Assembly: GCA_029855925.1 (NCBI GenBank)
Contig: JAGSHP010000001.1
Coordinates: 1-31,430 of the forward strand
Length of the DNA stretch: 31,430 nucleotides
Direction: 5' to 3'
Source of the DNA: Candidatus Thorarchaeota archaeon
GTDB taxonomy: Archaea; Asgardarchaeota; Thorarchaeia; Thorarchaeales; Thorarchaeaceae
Part shown: one piece after another, positions 1 to 13,100 of the stretch
Numbering within the stretch: position 1 is the stretch's first letter
Layout of the letters: every line of letters starts with the position of its first letter
The notes under the pieces: model-generated
The model's input: the letters and a program-made list of their open reading frames with translations, nothing else
Databases searched by the model: none
Told to the model about the DNA's origin: nothing
Made by a program: the position numbers and the translations under genes

Positions 1-792
1 AGTCCAGTGAGCGGTCTGGAGAACCTGAAACGGTTGATTCTGTCATCAAATCGCCTCACGCGTATCGATCTGAGTCCCCTGCGTGGTATGGTGAACCTGA
101 TATCTCTGAACCTGTCACAAAATCGCCTCACGCGTATCGATTTGAGTCCCCTGCGTGGTCTGGAGAACCTGCAGTCGTTGGAGCTGTCACAAAATCTCCT
201 TGCACGTATCGATCTGAGTCCAGTGAGTGGTCTGGTGAATCTGAAAAAGTTGAATCTATCGGTAAATCCCCTCACGCGTATCGACCTGCGTCCAGTGAGC
301 GGCCTGGAGAACCTGGAAACATTGAATCTATCGGCAACTCATCTCACGCGTATTGACCTGCGTCCAGTGAGTGGCCTGGAGAACCTGAGAACGTTGAATC
401 TATCGTGGACTCAACTCACACGTATCGACCTGCGACCCCTGAGCGGTCTGGTGAGTCTGGAGGAGCTCCACTTGAGAGACGCCAATCTCTCGAACATCGA
501 CCTGGGTCCGTTGAGCGGTCTGGTGCACCTGAAAACGTTGGACCTGGCGTCAAATCACCTCACGCACATCGATCTGCGACCCCTGAGCGGTCTGGAGAAC
601 CTGGAATTGTTGGACCTGTCACAGAATCGTCTGAGGCGTATCGACCTGTCGCCGTTGAGCACGGTCAATGGTCTAAAGAAGCTGCACCTGGTGGCAAATC
701 CACTGGTGGGCATCGACCTGAGTCCATTGCGTGGTCTTGCGAACTTGGAATATATATATTTGAATCAGACCCCTCTTACGAACGTCGACCGT
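1..792 (+). repeat. Eleven 72-bp tandem LRR units
   Basis: Units begin at 1, 73, 145, 217, 289, 361, 433, 505, 577, 649 and 721, each exactly 72 bases (24 codons) with no insertion or deletion. A degenerate twelfth start at 793 (S-S-L-R) runs into the stop. Neighbouring units share long identical DNA stretches, such as the recurring CTCACGCGTATCGA block at 55-68, 127-140 and 271-284. This suggests recent unit duplication or gene conversion. Units 4 to 6 are the most alike; units 7, 10 and 11 are the most diverged. Confidence 0.95.
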
Positions 793-828
793 AGTTCGCT
801 CAGAGCCTCGGTACACGTCATTAAGTGA
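1..828 (+). CDS. Leucine-rich-repeat protein, 5' end cut by window
   Basis: The frame is open from the first base and stops at TGA 826-828. The first codons (S-P-V-S-G-L) are already mid-repeat, so the gene begins upstream; the GTG at 7 falls inside a repeat unit and is not a credible start. The visible 275 residues are eleven 24-residue LRR units and a short cap ending HVIK. The unit pattern is PLxGLxNLxxLxLSxNxLTxIDL: leucines at the usual LRR positions, Asn at the ladder position and a fixed IDL(S/R)P turn. LRRs form curved solenoids that bind proteins or other ligands. No membrane segment or enzyme domain is visible in this part. LRR proteins of this IDLSPL style are, to my knowledge, frequent in Asgard archaea. 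The ligand and cell location cannot be told from this fragment. Confidence 0.93.
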   Translation, partial: SPVSGLENLKRLILSSNRLTRIDLSPLRGMVNLISLNLSQNRLTRIDLSPLRGLENLQSLELSQNLLARIDLSPVSGLVNLKKLNLSVNPLTRIDLRPVSGLENLETLNLSATHLTRIDLRPVSGLENLRTLNLSWTQLTRIDLRPLSGLVSLEELHLRDANLSNIDLGPLSGLVHLKTLDLASNHLTHIDLRPLSGLENLELLDLSQNRLRRIDLSPLSTVNGLKKLHLVANPLVGIDLSPLRGLANLEYIYLNQTPLTNVDRSSLRASVHVIK

Positions 829-915
829 GGGTTGTGCGTAGATACGTAGAACTAGGACAGACTTGGACTCCCCTCAAGTGGATGTTGATGAAATTGCCAC
901 CAAAAATGCATGAGC

Positions 916-923
916 TTATATAG
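916..923 (+). promoter_or_regulatory. Possible archaeal TATA box
   Basis: TTATATAG matches the archaeal TBP-binding consensus and is the best A/T octamer in the 199-base gap between the LRR gene and the giant gene. Transcription would start about 25 bases downstream, near 945, leaving a leader of roughly 80 bases. No clear BRE lies upstream. The call rests on motif and position only. Confidence 0.4.
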
Positions 924-1015
924 GAACTTAACCTGCTAATTTTTGAACGTGTCCAGCACCGTACGTGTTGGGATGGTCGATCTTCTGGCCATTAAGTGGG
1001 ACTGTTCACGAATAA

Positions 1016-1022
1016 GGGAGGT
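1016..1022 (+). promoter_or_regulatory. Shine-Dalgarno site of the giant gene
   Basis: GGGAGGT ends five bases before ATG 1028 and can pair with the CCUCC of 16S rRNA. It fixes the start of the giant frame at 1028. The encoded N-terminus, a basic stretch followed by a hydrophobic core and A-S-A, supports the same start. Confidence 0.85.
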
Positions 1023-1027
1023 TTAAT

Positions 1028-1117
1028 ATGCAATTTAAAGCACACAGGGTTAATAGAGTCCTACTCTTTTTCACCCTAATGTTATGTCTTTCGACAATGA
1101 TACATGTGGCGTCTGCC
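1028..1117 (+). other. Signal peptide of the giant protein
   Basis: Residues 1-30 have a basic start (K4, H6, R7, R10), a hydrophobic core from V11 to about V27, and A-S-A at 28-30 followed by T-E-T, a good signal peptidase I site after A30. This places the N-terminal domain outside the membrane. An uncleaved anchor is the alternative. Confidence 0.85.
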
Positions 1118-4100
1118 ACTGAAACACCCGTTGAAACACTGTCATTGCCCGAATACATATACTCTTGCTATGACGGCAGTACTGGATTTTCCGACACTCC
1201 CCAGGGAAGTGTGTCATTCTCATCTACATATGATGCAGTGAAGCTGCTGATGGATGAAACGGACCGTTCAGACTGGCCTGTAGGGATGAGCGGAGTATTG
1301 CGGACCATAGGAGATGCATACATCGCACTGCAGAGTCCCGAACGGGGTGGATTTCACTCCTTCAACTCAGCGTCCCCCGATTTTAAGACCACGGCACTTG
1401 TTCTTGAAACACTCCGTCTTCTTGGCAGGATTGATGAAGTTGATGTGGGCATGGTGCGGAGGTACTTGTGGTCCTCATTCAGAGGCAGCTTGACACTTGA
1501 GAGATGGACTACCGAGGGTGACATTGACATGAAATACTGGGCGCTGCGTACTGCTGTCGCCATTGACGATATCCGTGTGCTTGGACTGGGTAGAATCTCA
1601 CTCGACTACGTGTTGTCACCAGACAAGAACAGGGCAGATTACCCTGAGGGCGATCCTTACATGTTCTGGGGTGAGCGCTATCTCGGTCGCAGTGGCTTCG
1701 GTGATGCATTTAATGACATGAAGTTTACGACAAGGCTGCGTGCCATTGAGTCAATTCATATGATGATTAGTGATAAAAAAGAGGCACCGACTCTCATGCG
1801 ACTACTGATTGATGTTGATTCCTTTGTGTCAGAAGTACGAGAAAAGTTTGATATTGAGAGGTACATGTTTACAACAGATAATGGCGACACCGACTATGTG
1901 TTCACTGCCCGTGTGTTCAAGGTACTTGCAGACATTGGCAGGGTCGCAGACCTGTATAGCAGTGATGGACTCGGTGGGCAGAGTTTCACAAGGTCGCTGA
2001 TTGACATAGATAGTCGCCTTGACGGTTTCAGAAATGGTGTATCTCTGAGTGAAACCCCATCATTGTCTAGAATGACCTCACTTAGGCAGATCAGGGCATC
2101 CCTAGACACCATAATCAATCCGACTGTCGTGTACTTTGAACCAGTTTTTGGAAACTCCGACACTGGCATCTCAGACTGGGAACCCCACACTGGTTTCTAT
2201 TTTGGAGAGGAAACCGTGAACATGCTGCGAAACTCTCTCAAGTTTTCACATGATAATATTGATGATCAGCATGTGTCAATGTTCAGTATGGTCGTGATTC
2301 TCTCTGTTATAATGGTGGTGGGAATAATCGGTGACAAAAGGGTGGGCATCGTCCTGACCGTGCTCGTACTGTTGCTATTCATAGGGCAAGAGATCTACGG
2401 CATAGAGAGCGTGATACAATACGCATCATCCTTCGTTTCAGGCATGATTCCACAGTCACATGCTTTGGACCCGCTTGCTATGCGGGGCATGCTGGAAATA
2501 GGCACAAGGTACGTTGAAACGGTATTCACACCGCCAGACGAGGATGCCAGCATGGACTACTCAATGCAGGAGATTGAAATGGGTCCCAAATTGCAGGGAA
2601 CAAACAACCAATTCACGCCAGCCCTCAGCTTGGGTCCTTTCAAGAGCTGGGCGAGTAGATCCATTGCGAGGATAAAGTCCTACATAATTCCGCAGCTCAG
2701 TTCAGACCTTAGAATGGTGTTTGAGAATAATGAAGTCGCACAGAAAGACATAGTATCATTTCGTAATATTGAACTATTGAAAAATGCGGTTTCATCTGAA
2801 GAAGAGAATATGAACCTATTTGGAAATGAAGTCAAAGTGCCGAAGAACTTTGCGAAATTCTACAAAAATCTCGAAAGTGGAAGTTTGACAGCTGATGACT
2901 TCAAAAGTATTGAAATGAAGGGGCACATCCTCACGGCCGTGAGTATTGCGCTGGTCTGTTTCCTTGGTATAAGTCCGCATGAAGCCAAAAATTTAGTTGG
3001 CACATTGAGCGATGTTGTGCTTAGTGTGCGAAATAGCGTGAGTAAAATCTTTGCCAAGTTCGAAAAGAATGGAATTCTGGGCAAGAAGGAAACATTGCTT
3101 TCTATTACAGTAAATGACTTGTTCAAGAAGGATGTAGACTCCTTTGCCAAAGAATTATTGGAGCCAGCAATTGATGATATGAGATCCAAGGGGTATGATA
3201 TCAATGGACTCGAAAATAAAATTGATGAACTCCTGGAGAAGGTCAAGGAATCAGACAGCAAAATACGACTTTACGAGGTACTCGAGTCAATCTTGCGGAT
3301 ACTGGAAAACAGGGATCGTGATAATGATTATAGTAATGTGGCCAACCCTTTGGAAAACCTATATTCAGTCATACTAGCAAACAAAGATGCTGCTAAATAC
3401 AAAGCTGTGACTGGTTCGCCTGAGTTCCTTGCATCCATCACGCAGTTACTGGCGAAGCCAACTGATATGAAAACGCTGCTACATAAAATCTCTAGTACTT
3501 TTGGTAGAAGAGTGCTATTGGAGTTTGGAAAGGGTAGAAATGAGTTGGTGATGACAAAAAAGATGGCTGAGGTTGTACGTCGTATCGGTCTGTTGAATTG
3601 GCTCAGTAAATTTGACATTGATAAGTACTCAGAGAAGAAAGGATATTGCTACGGTGCAAACATAGGAAATGGTCAGGTCGTGGATGTCATCCAACTCTTC
3701 AATCTGGCCATTACTGAATTGGGATACCCCCCTGAGTATGCAATGGGTGATGTCATGGGACTTGCGGGAAATCTTGCCCATCTTAGCCCAGAGTTCCCCA
3801 GTAACAGTGATAGAGGTATCGTGGCAGTATGCATTAACTCTAATGGCAGATTCGTGTACCGAAATAATGAGGCTGTGTTTAAGAAACTTAGATCTGAGAA
3901 TGGCCATCAGTTTCAGGCAGAGTGGAATGGCAAAAGGTTGTTCATCGTTGCTGTAACCGAGCGTGATGATAATGGCGGTGCACGATACAAGGGGGTCTTC
4001 GGACTCCCCCAAAAAATCGCAGATCGTTTGGGGGTGGGAATTGAAACCAAAAATGAACTATCCGACATGAGGGCCATAAAGATTCTTGAGGAGAAAACCA

Positions 4101-7100
4101 ACGATAGGGGAGAACCAATCTTTTTCATCAATGAGAATTCGTTGCAGGAGTTGCAGCAGGAACTCAGCAAGGGCGATGACATCTTCCGTGTGCTAAAGAA
4201 GTTCGGTCTAACAGAGATAGAGCTCAAGTTAGGTCCTGACGGGTCTCAGACCATTATTGGGAAAAAAAACCGCAACGGGGTACCTGTGACAATGTCAGGG
4301 TCTGTTGATAAGAATGTTGTCATTCCATACATCGAAATGGCACTCGAATTCGCCCTTGAGTTACTCAAATATGAGCCAACTTATATTGAGTTCACAGATA
4401 ATGGAAACGGATTGTTGACTGCTCAGGGCAGTGCAAGGACATCTCTGTCCAATTCCATGATAAAAATCACTGAAGATTTTAGCAAAGTGTTTTCACGGGG
4501 CCCACGTCATGGTACAATACGACTCACAGAAACACTGAGTTCTGACATGTCAATCTGGAGGACTGACTCCCGCCAAAATGAACAAACGGGTGGATCTTCT
4601 TCTGACACTCAGACGCCGTATCAACAGATTGATGAATTTCGTAGTAGTCTGATAGAAGAATGTAAAGAACGTTTTCTAGGAGGAAAGGACATTGAGAGCG
4701 GGGTTTTGAGGATAAGAATTGATGACATTACCTTTGCTAAAGATGGAACGATTAGTTTTGGCAAATCCTCGAAAACTGGAAAATATGTCGGGCCAAACAT
4801 TAAGGCATTAATGGACCTGCTAACAGCCAAAGATGATTCATCAAGCCATTCAGACATAGAGAATGGTGGGACCTTAAGAGCAGAGCTGTTCCTATTCCAT
4901 GATCCAAATGAGAATACAGATAAAGCGTTCTTACTCGTGAGTCTGAAGGTAAATAATGAATATGAGCCGATTATTTTCGATGATATCGCCACTATCCTGA
5001 AGAGTCAGACACCCATTCTCTATAAGAATGGAAAAATAGCCGAGTCTCTTAAGGCTCTCTCAGCCGAGGGAGACTATGGGAATGCAGTAGCAAGTGCCTA
5101 TGAGATAGATGAAATACTAACAAATCTGAAGACGATTACTGAGGGTAGTAATAATAATATTGTTGACATGATTACAAAAATAGAGAACAAGATTAATACA
5201 ATTAGGCAAAAAATTAATAATGCGTTCCGAGAACATGTAATTGCAAAATTAAATGATGGGGTCTTGGAAAATAGTGATGTTGTACATGCAGTACATAACC
5301 ATTTAGACACGCTCTTCAACTCTGTGATTGCTGGACGTGCAATGGCAAAGACTGTGATGGCATATATCAAAGGTATTGGAGAAGAGCGAAAAGGAGCAAA
5401 TGTTAACATTGTCGCAGACGCAATCGCACATATTGTGGCAAGGAAAGTTGTGTTTATGGATGCAGTTGACAACGGACTGTTAAAACGTGGAAGTCCGTAT
5501 GAACAATGGGTGAGCACGGACGGAAAGCTTGTCCTTTACAGACAGATGAAGTCGGCAATTGCCCAGTCAACTCACAACTATGGCCGTGCCACTGATGTGG
5601 AGGCATTTCTCATCAAGACGAACATCAATGTTTCAAAACTCAGTAAGACAAAGGCTGCAAGTAAAGGTAACTACGTGATAGAAGGAATATGTCCAGTCGG
5701 TGTCATGGTGAAAGATCACATCGAATCTAGTTCTTATCTTGGGCCAGAACGGGTGAGCAAAATGAGCGATGTGGGTGGATATTACGGTGTGTATCAACGG
5801 CTGATAATTGCTTACCGTTTGAACAAGATAAAAGATGGCGTGCAAGAGCATCACATTGTCACTGCAAAAATGGGTGGGATTGGTTGGGTAGAAACTCTTG
5901 AAATGCTATCTATGTTGTACTCCATGTATGAAATAGCAAATATTATGAAAAAGAATAGTGCAAAAGCATTCATCAAAACGCAGATAGATTTCCTATTGCC
6001 CCCCGATGCCAATAATGACTATGCCGTTGCGTTGAAAGGTGCAATGGATGAGTTTCATGAAATATCTAATGCAATGAAAAAAATTCTGAAAATGTTCGAC
6101 ACTCCAAACTTGAATACCCTAAAACTGCCCATCAGTCGACTACTCCTGAATTGGATGTTACTGACATTGTGTATACCGTACAAAACAGATCCGGGTCCAA
6201 GAATATCTGATGTCAACCATGCCAACATTGTTTCGCTCTTGAACTGGTACAAGAACATGTTTGTCCTCGACCCGTCTATTATGATGGACAACACAAAGAT
6301 GATATTGTCCTCGTTTGCGCCGTTGGGTATTCAGGGAGAGGTCGAGCAGTATATTGCGGGGTGGCTCAAGGCGCTCATCCATGACGATAGCGTGTCCATG
6401 GCCCTCAAACAGGATGTGCTAAATGAACTGACCTACGATATCATTGGATCTGGTCGCCTCGCAGATGACTGGCCGTACCCGCCGTTTCAGATTGGTGAAT
6501 GGAGGTTCATCAACGAGGAGAAAGACGCATGGTACAACCTCTGCGATCCGCAGGACATAACTACTGGTGTCGATTTTGGCAGTGTTCCACTCAGTCAGGA
6601 AGTCCACATCACCGAGGAGATGAAGATTGACAGCATCAGACTCTATGTGACAATGCCGTGGACCGACAATGTTGCAGCGTTCCCGTTCAGGATCTCCGTT
6701 AGTGATGGCAAGACCGTAGCCTCGGGGAGAACAGATGTGTGGAAAGACGGTGTCGTAACATTATCACTTGACAGACAGATTCACGTTAATGATGGTGACA
6801 CTGTGACTATCACACTAGTTGCTCAGGAGACGATGGGACGCGTTTGGCTGACCCATCGGGGTTTGCTGTCTAGGGCACAGGATAAGATGGCTGGTCGTTT
6901 CATGGGCGATGGCAATGAGCTCGAGGGTACGGTGATGTACGTGGCGCTTCACGACGCCATGAAGAGTTCTGTGATTGGTTGGCAGAAGACGGGTATCAGG
7001 TTTGAGTCGGACATAGATGTTGACACCTCCGTGCTTATCGGCGATGGTCAAAACTACCTTGATGCATACTTCACGTCTAATCCCCAGGATAAGATGCCGA

Positions 7101-10100
7101 GGATGTGGATAGTAGCGACAGCATTCAACACTACCACGAATAGCACCAGTGTTGAGATGTTCAACTATGAGTTCACGGAATCTAGGATTTACTCCGAGAT
7201 TCCAGACAAGAGCTACCAGAACGTTCCCGTATACATCTACGGTGATGGTCTTGATTCGTTTTTCGTGGAGTTAGGTCTGCGCATCACCGATCAAACGAAC
7301 GTCAAGTACATCACAGACAACGACCTTATTGACATAGTCTTCTCGCGCAAAAAAGGACTGGTAGTTGTCACTACTGACACCGTGCCAGCAAAGGTCATGC
7401 TGGCGGCATCAAGCGGCAAGACGTACTTGCGTGAGTGGCTCGAAGATGGCAACCAGATAGTGAGTGCTGGTGTGTTGCCATTCAGCAATGTGATCAACAA
7501 CGGGCAAAAGCTGGACACCTTCGATTTCCTTTACGGGAACGAGATCTCTTCCAGTGGTGCTTCACGTATCACAGAGGCGCTGATCACGGGCCATTCTGCC
7601 AGTGTGACTCAGGCGCAGGCGGCGATATACCAGAACCCCGCGGGTACTAACAACACCTACACGATGGAGCTGGGCGGTGAGGTAACGGATGACTACATCG
7701 AACTCAGTGGCAACGCGATTGATAATGATGGATCTATGACCTTCGTGTTCGGCATAGCAGCGGCTGATTGCAACTCGACACCGAAGAGGTACCAGACCTT
7801 TGACATCACCTTTGACGGGCACACAATCTTTGACAGGTTCACGCTGGACCAGCTGCGTACAGCGAACCACAATCTTGGTTCGAGTGGTGTGTTTTACGGC
7901 AACAATGCACGATTGTATGTACAGCACGTTGGCAATATAGAGCAGATTGATGGTACTGTGGACTGTGACTTCCTCATGTACCTGACTGTCGATGGTAGCT
8001 GGTTCTTCAAGGGGCCTCATACAATTGGTATACATGACAGGGATGACAATAGGAATCCGTCCATGCAGACCATAAGGGTACTCGAGCTGGGCAACATTAT
8101 GGAATATGAGAGGCTCAACAGACGCGAAACATTTGAGCGTGTCTTGGCGAGGTATCAAGGCGTACCAGAGATAGGCGCCGGTGTATTCGCCGTCACGGGA
8201 ATGGATATGGTGGTTAAATCGAATGAGGAACTCAGGAGTTCCTTCACCCTTAGCAACACAATCGGCCTAGATCCTGTGGAATCGATATACGCGATTGACC
8301 TGTCAGCCGTGTCTCCGTTCAAGGTCTATGGTGTCGATCTGACGGGCAAGTTCGGCGAGGCCACCGTTCGTGTAGGTGGCGGCTATTTTACGATGATTGA
8401 CATTGTACCATACTCAATAAACAACTGGGACACGATTGCCAAGCTACAGTACGTGCTGACTGGTGTGGTTGGCGACTGGACATGGCAGCACAGTACACTT
8501 ACTACTGATGGCTTCGGGCTCTACGTGAACGGTCAGACGTTCGAGGGCATGACCCACATGGTGGACACTGTCGACACTAAGGCACGGGTACATCAGGCAC
8601 TGGTGCCAAACAGGGACCTGAAGAATGATGGCTCCTATGCGAACTCCTTTGACACGGTATCGAACGTCAGTGCCGTGAACGCTACATTGGAGTGGACTAA
8701 CGGTGCAGTACTCGTGAATGGCAGTGCGGCTGGTGCGTCTGGCCAGTTCAGCATGACTGTGACCGGTGCTGACATGACAGACGACTATCTGTTCGTATCA
8801 GCCTACATGGTCAACTGTAGCCTCTCTGTGAACAGCACAGTGGGCAACATTGGTAATGTCCGTAGCAACGGCATCAGTATGTTCAAGCTTAGCACCGGTA
8901 CGCATACAAACATCTCCTTCGTGGCAACATCAGATGGTGACGGTGCATTGTTCAAGCTATACTGGATGTCCAGTTCTAAGACGCCCTTCCTGATGAGCGA
9001 CCAGCAAGTGGTGGTGGAGGATTTCTATTCCGTTGACAATCTCGTTGCATCAGGTTTTGAGTCTGATATTGTGACAGCATCAGGCGGTCTTCTGACCTTT
9101 GCACATGACGGTCTTGGCAATGATGTGGACTCGGTGTATTTTGACACTGAACCCATCCACGACCCAAGATTGATCCTCGAAATACGGCATATGGTCAATG
9201 AGACTGTGCAAGACATGGTCATCAGTGTCGTATTGCACTCAGAACAGAGATGCTCTGGTTTCAACCAGACTATCGTGCTTAATCCGAAGACATCTATGAA
9301 TACTGAGCGACACCATGTCACACTCACCACAATCCGTTCGATAGAGCTGAGGTTGTCATCACCTGCAGTTAGCTCCAACATGGCATGGATTATTGACTGG
9401 CTGGAACTCTCGGTGGACTCTGACATAGCACTCACGATGGATGACCCGATGTATGTGTCATCTATTGGTGATGTTGTGTACGAAATCGCTGGTGATGAGC
9501 TAAATATCTACACAAACAGCACAACAACAGTAGAGGTATTTATCCCTGATGTGTTTGTCAACACCGCAAGCTACCCGTACATGCATGTTAAACATTCCAA
9601 CAATATGACCAGTGCTAACATCACCCTTTGCACGACTGATGGAAATTTCAGCTACACACTGTCAGACACTGGACTTGATATGTTCAATCTTACTACACTG
9701 GAGGTAGACATCACCAGTATTGCAGTGCGTGTGACATCCGATGGTGCGAACCGTACCTTATCGCTCGATGCGATTGTCTTCTCTGACATTGCAACAACAC
9801 TCAATCAACGGAACAAAGTGACGGTTTTCTACCAAACAGATACTGGTCTCTCAACAATCGTGTTAGACGATCATCTGATGTCATGGGACGTAGGTCTGCT
9901 GACCATTGGCAACGACACATGGGTTGGCTCACGCACCGAGACCAGCATCGTCGAATGGACATGGGATGTGATGATTGTGCGTCAGGACATTCTTGATACT
10001 GATGCTTCTGTGACCGTGATGTTCTTCAATGACGGTCTCATTGACTTTTTCATCGACACTGATTCGTATGGTGTCATTATGAACCATCAGTACACCGCAA

Positions 10101-13100
10101 CCAAGTACTCTGATAGCTTTGGTGTAGTGAACAACACTGTTGTGAGTGATATTATCCGAACACCGACCTTTGCTGCGATGTATGGCAGCGGTGTTGGTCC
10201 AGCGGTCACCGCACTTGACGGTGAGAGGGTCACGGCATCTGTGCCGATGTCACGGTTCTCCATTGACATGAATGCCAATGACTCCGCCGTGCTTATCCCC
10301 TTCGTACAAGAGCGTTTCGAAACCATCGCTGGTGTCGAGATCGATCCCAACTTTGTAGTTTCAATAACTGATGTTTCAAAAGGTGGACTGCTCAGCGGAT
10401 GGACAGGAATTATCGACTCGCAAGACGTTGCGTATTGGGATGGCAGATTCAGTGAAGTCTATGCATTGCATGAGACCTTTAGTGGCAGTAGTAAGTGGAT
10501 TATCGACAACGAAGGGCAGACTATGGACACCAAAACAGCACTCGAAAAAATGACGGCCGAATCCATTGACGGGAAAATGATACTGACCCTTAATGCCAAC
10601 GAGAGCACCACAGAGACCGTGGTCATGAAATACAACTTTCTCGACATCCCAGTGAAAAACTACCCATTCTTCAGGATTGTAGCATCCGGTGATGAGAACC
10701 TCACGTTGACTGTCAAGATTAACATCACAGGTGAATCCGTGCTCTATGATGTGTGCACAATCACGCCCACGGAGAAGAATGAGGAAACAATCAAGAACAT
10801 TTATTACATACTCGACAGCGCTGGTAGGCCGGATGCTGTCATTCAGGGTGTGGAGATATGGATTGAGGAGGTCTCGCCATCAAAGATCTGTAACAAGACC
10901 GTGATGCTTGATGAAGTGGACATATACGCGATATCCGGCTTTGAGGCGATTATCATACCGAACTACACAAACGAGAACTCTGTGGCGAAGAGCAATGGTG
11001 CAATGCTCACACTGTCTGCGGACAAGGAAAAAAGGATGAGGCTGCGCAGGATTATGGAGCCGCGGATTGACACCACCATGAACAGGATATTCCAGTGGCG
11101 AGAGTATGTTGGTTACGAGTCCACGATAAACATAGTCGTGACCAATAGCTCCAGCAGTTCATATGTTATAGACGAGGATAACACCAACTGGGCAGTGGTC
11201 ACTGACGATGTGTCTGAGATTCTCGAGATTGCCGAACTCAACATCACGCATGTGTCTGGCGCAAACACCGAGGGCGAGTCTCATATAGACTGGATTAGGG
11301 TGATGAAGCCTTACACCTCCCTCTATATGTGGGAGGGTTTCGATGACGGATCATGGACACCGACTGGCGGTTTCACACTCAGCGCATTCTCAATGCCTGC
11401 GCCTTCTCCAGATAATGAGATAAACGAACCCTGGACAGGTTCTGTGTCAGGACAGTCGGTGGAGCGGTGGTCGAGTTATGACGCCGACCCGGGCTCGTTC
11501 AGTAACGGTGGGCATCTCTCGATACATGACGCCACCCATTATGAGTGGACACAGTGGTACATTGCAGACGTGACACGGGATCACGGGTACACCAGTCAGC
11601 ATACCAACATCAACAACGAACAGGACTGTGGTATCGATGACGGATACAAGGCGGCACAGGCTGTCGGTCCAATTGCGACAAATGAGTACGTGACGGCATT
11701 CAAGGTCTATATCAAGGCGTGGGAAGACCCATTGTTCATAGGAAAGAACGTTCGATGGCGGGTATACTCTGGTACGGAGACAACACCCAACTACAACTCG
11801 ATATTGCGATCTGGCAGTTTTGACGCCTCCACATCTGCATTTGGCTGGTATACCATATCGTTCTCCGCAATATACGGCAGCAACTCATACCTCTGGATCT
11901 CCGTTATGGGCAATAAGTATCTGGATCATGGTGGTGGGCTCTCAAATGATGAGCATCCCACTGCCGATCAATATGTCTATTCCAGAGTCTATTGGAAGTA
12001 TGACTCCACCTCGGACAGCAGTCCGGGAGGGAAACGGTATCTGAGTGGCATTGGCAGTGACTGGTATGACTTTGCGGTTCAATATCGGAAATACACAAAG
12101 TACAGTGGGTCATCAGTCTATAACTATGGTATCACGATTAACTGGCACGACAGTAGCGGGAACCATCAGCAGCAGTTGTCCACGGATGGTACAAAGGTCA
12201 CACACTCTGCAAGCACGGACGATGTGTGGGTGACCGCCGTTTCGTCCATTACGAACATCAATCCCTCACGAGTGGTTTCATACTACAAACGTCCTACAGC
12301 GAGTACCAGTGCCTACTTCTCAGCAGACCCCGACACAGAGGTGACAACATGGGAGTTTCCGAAGGACTTTGTACTGACCAACTACGGCGACCATGATAAT
12401 ACGAATGACGGTAAGTTCAGGTTCAACAAAGACTCGTCATGGTCGTACTCAAGCATAAGTCCCACGGGGCCCTCAGTGACTATTGTCGGGAATCAGGTGA
12501 CTGTCACAAATGTGGTGTACGGGACCGCGTACACACTGACATTCACACAGTCAAACACTGCACTGACGATCACACCAAAGAGGACCGATTCAGGGGGTAA
12601 TGTGTTGGAGGACGGCCCTGATGATGTACCATACCTGGGATATTCACGAAGCACCACCTCTGCAGGTGCGGGCAACAATGGCATCTTCTATGTATACGGA
12701 TATGTCTGGGACATGATAGACGGACACAGTGCCACTCTTGAGTTCAGTGAGACCTCCTCAAGTGGGCTGAGTACATACACAAGTAGCAACAGGCAGATGA
12801 CCTATCCGGTTGACTCCGGCCTCTACTATCGGGTGTGTTGGGCATCCGACAGTGGATTGAAGCGGTTTTGTGAGGCTGAGGGTCACTACATCCGCGAGCC
12901 TGCACTTGATACGGACCTCTCCCACAATCCGAGCTATGACTCCTCTCAGCAGTCCAATAGTGAGCATGTGGAAGTGAGACTGGACTACATGTATGGTTCC
13001 AGTGACATCACCATGCATTATCGAGTTGGTGGTGGAAGCTGGCAGACCACTGTGGAGTCCGGTGTGACCCACGGTCCCACCGGTGAGCAGAACTATGCTC

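Noticed and set aside
405..794. Second-frame ORF inside the LRR gene
   Set aside because: It is a by-product of the 72-bp repeat read in another frame; its apparent repeats follow directly from the LRR units.
935..944. T-rich run between the genes as a terminator of the LRR gene
   Set aside because: Only five consecutive T, no stem-loop, and it lies downstream of the likely TATA box of the next gene.
3950..4030. AbrB-like phrase (V-F-G-L-P-Q-K-I-A-D-R-L-G-V)
   Set aside because: The short match is a common helix pattern; the surrounding sequence does not have the AbrB swapped-hairpin layout and is in a secreted or membrane protein.
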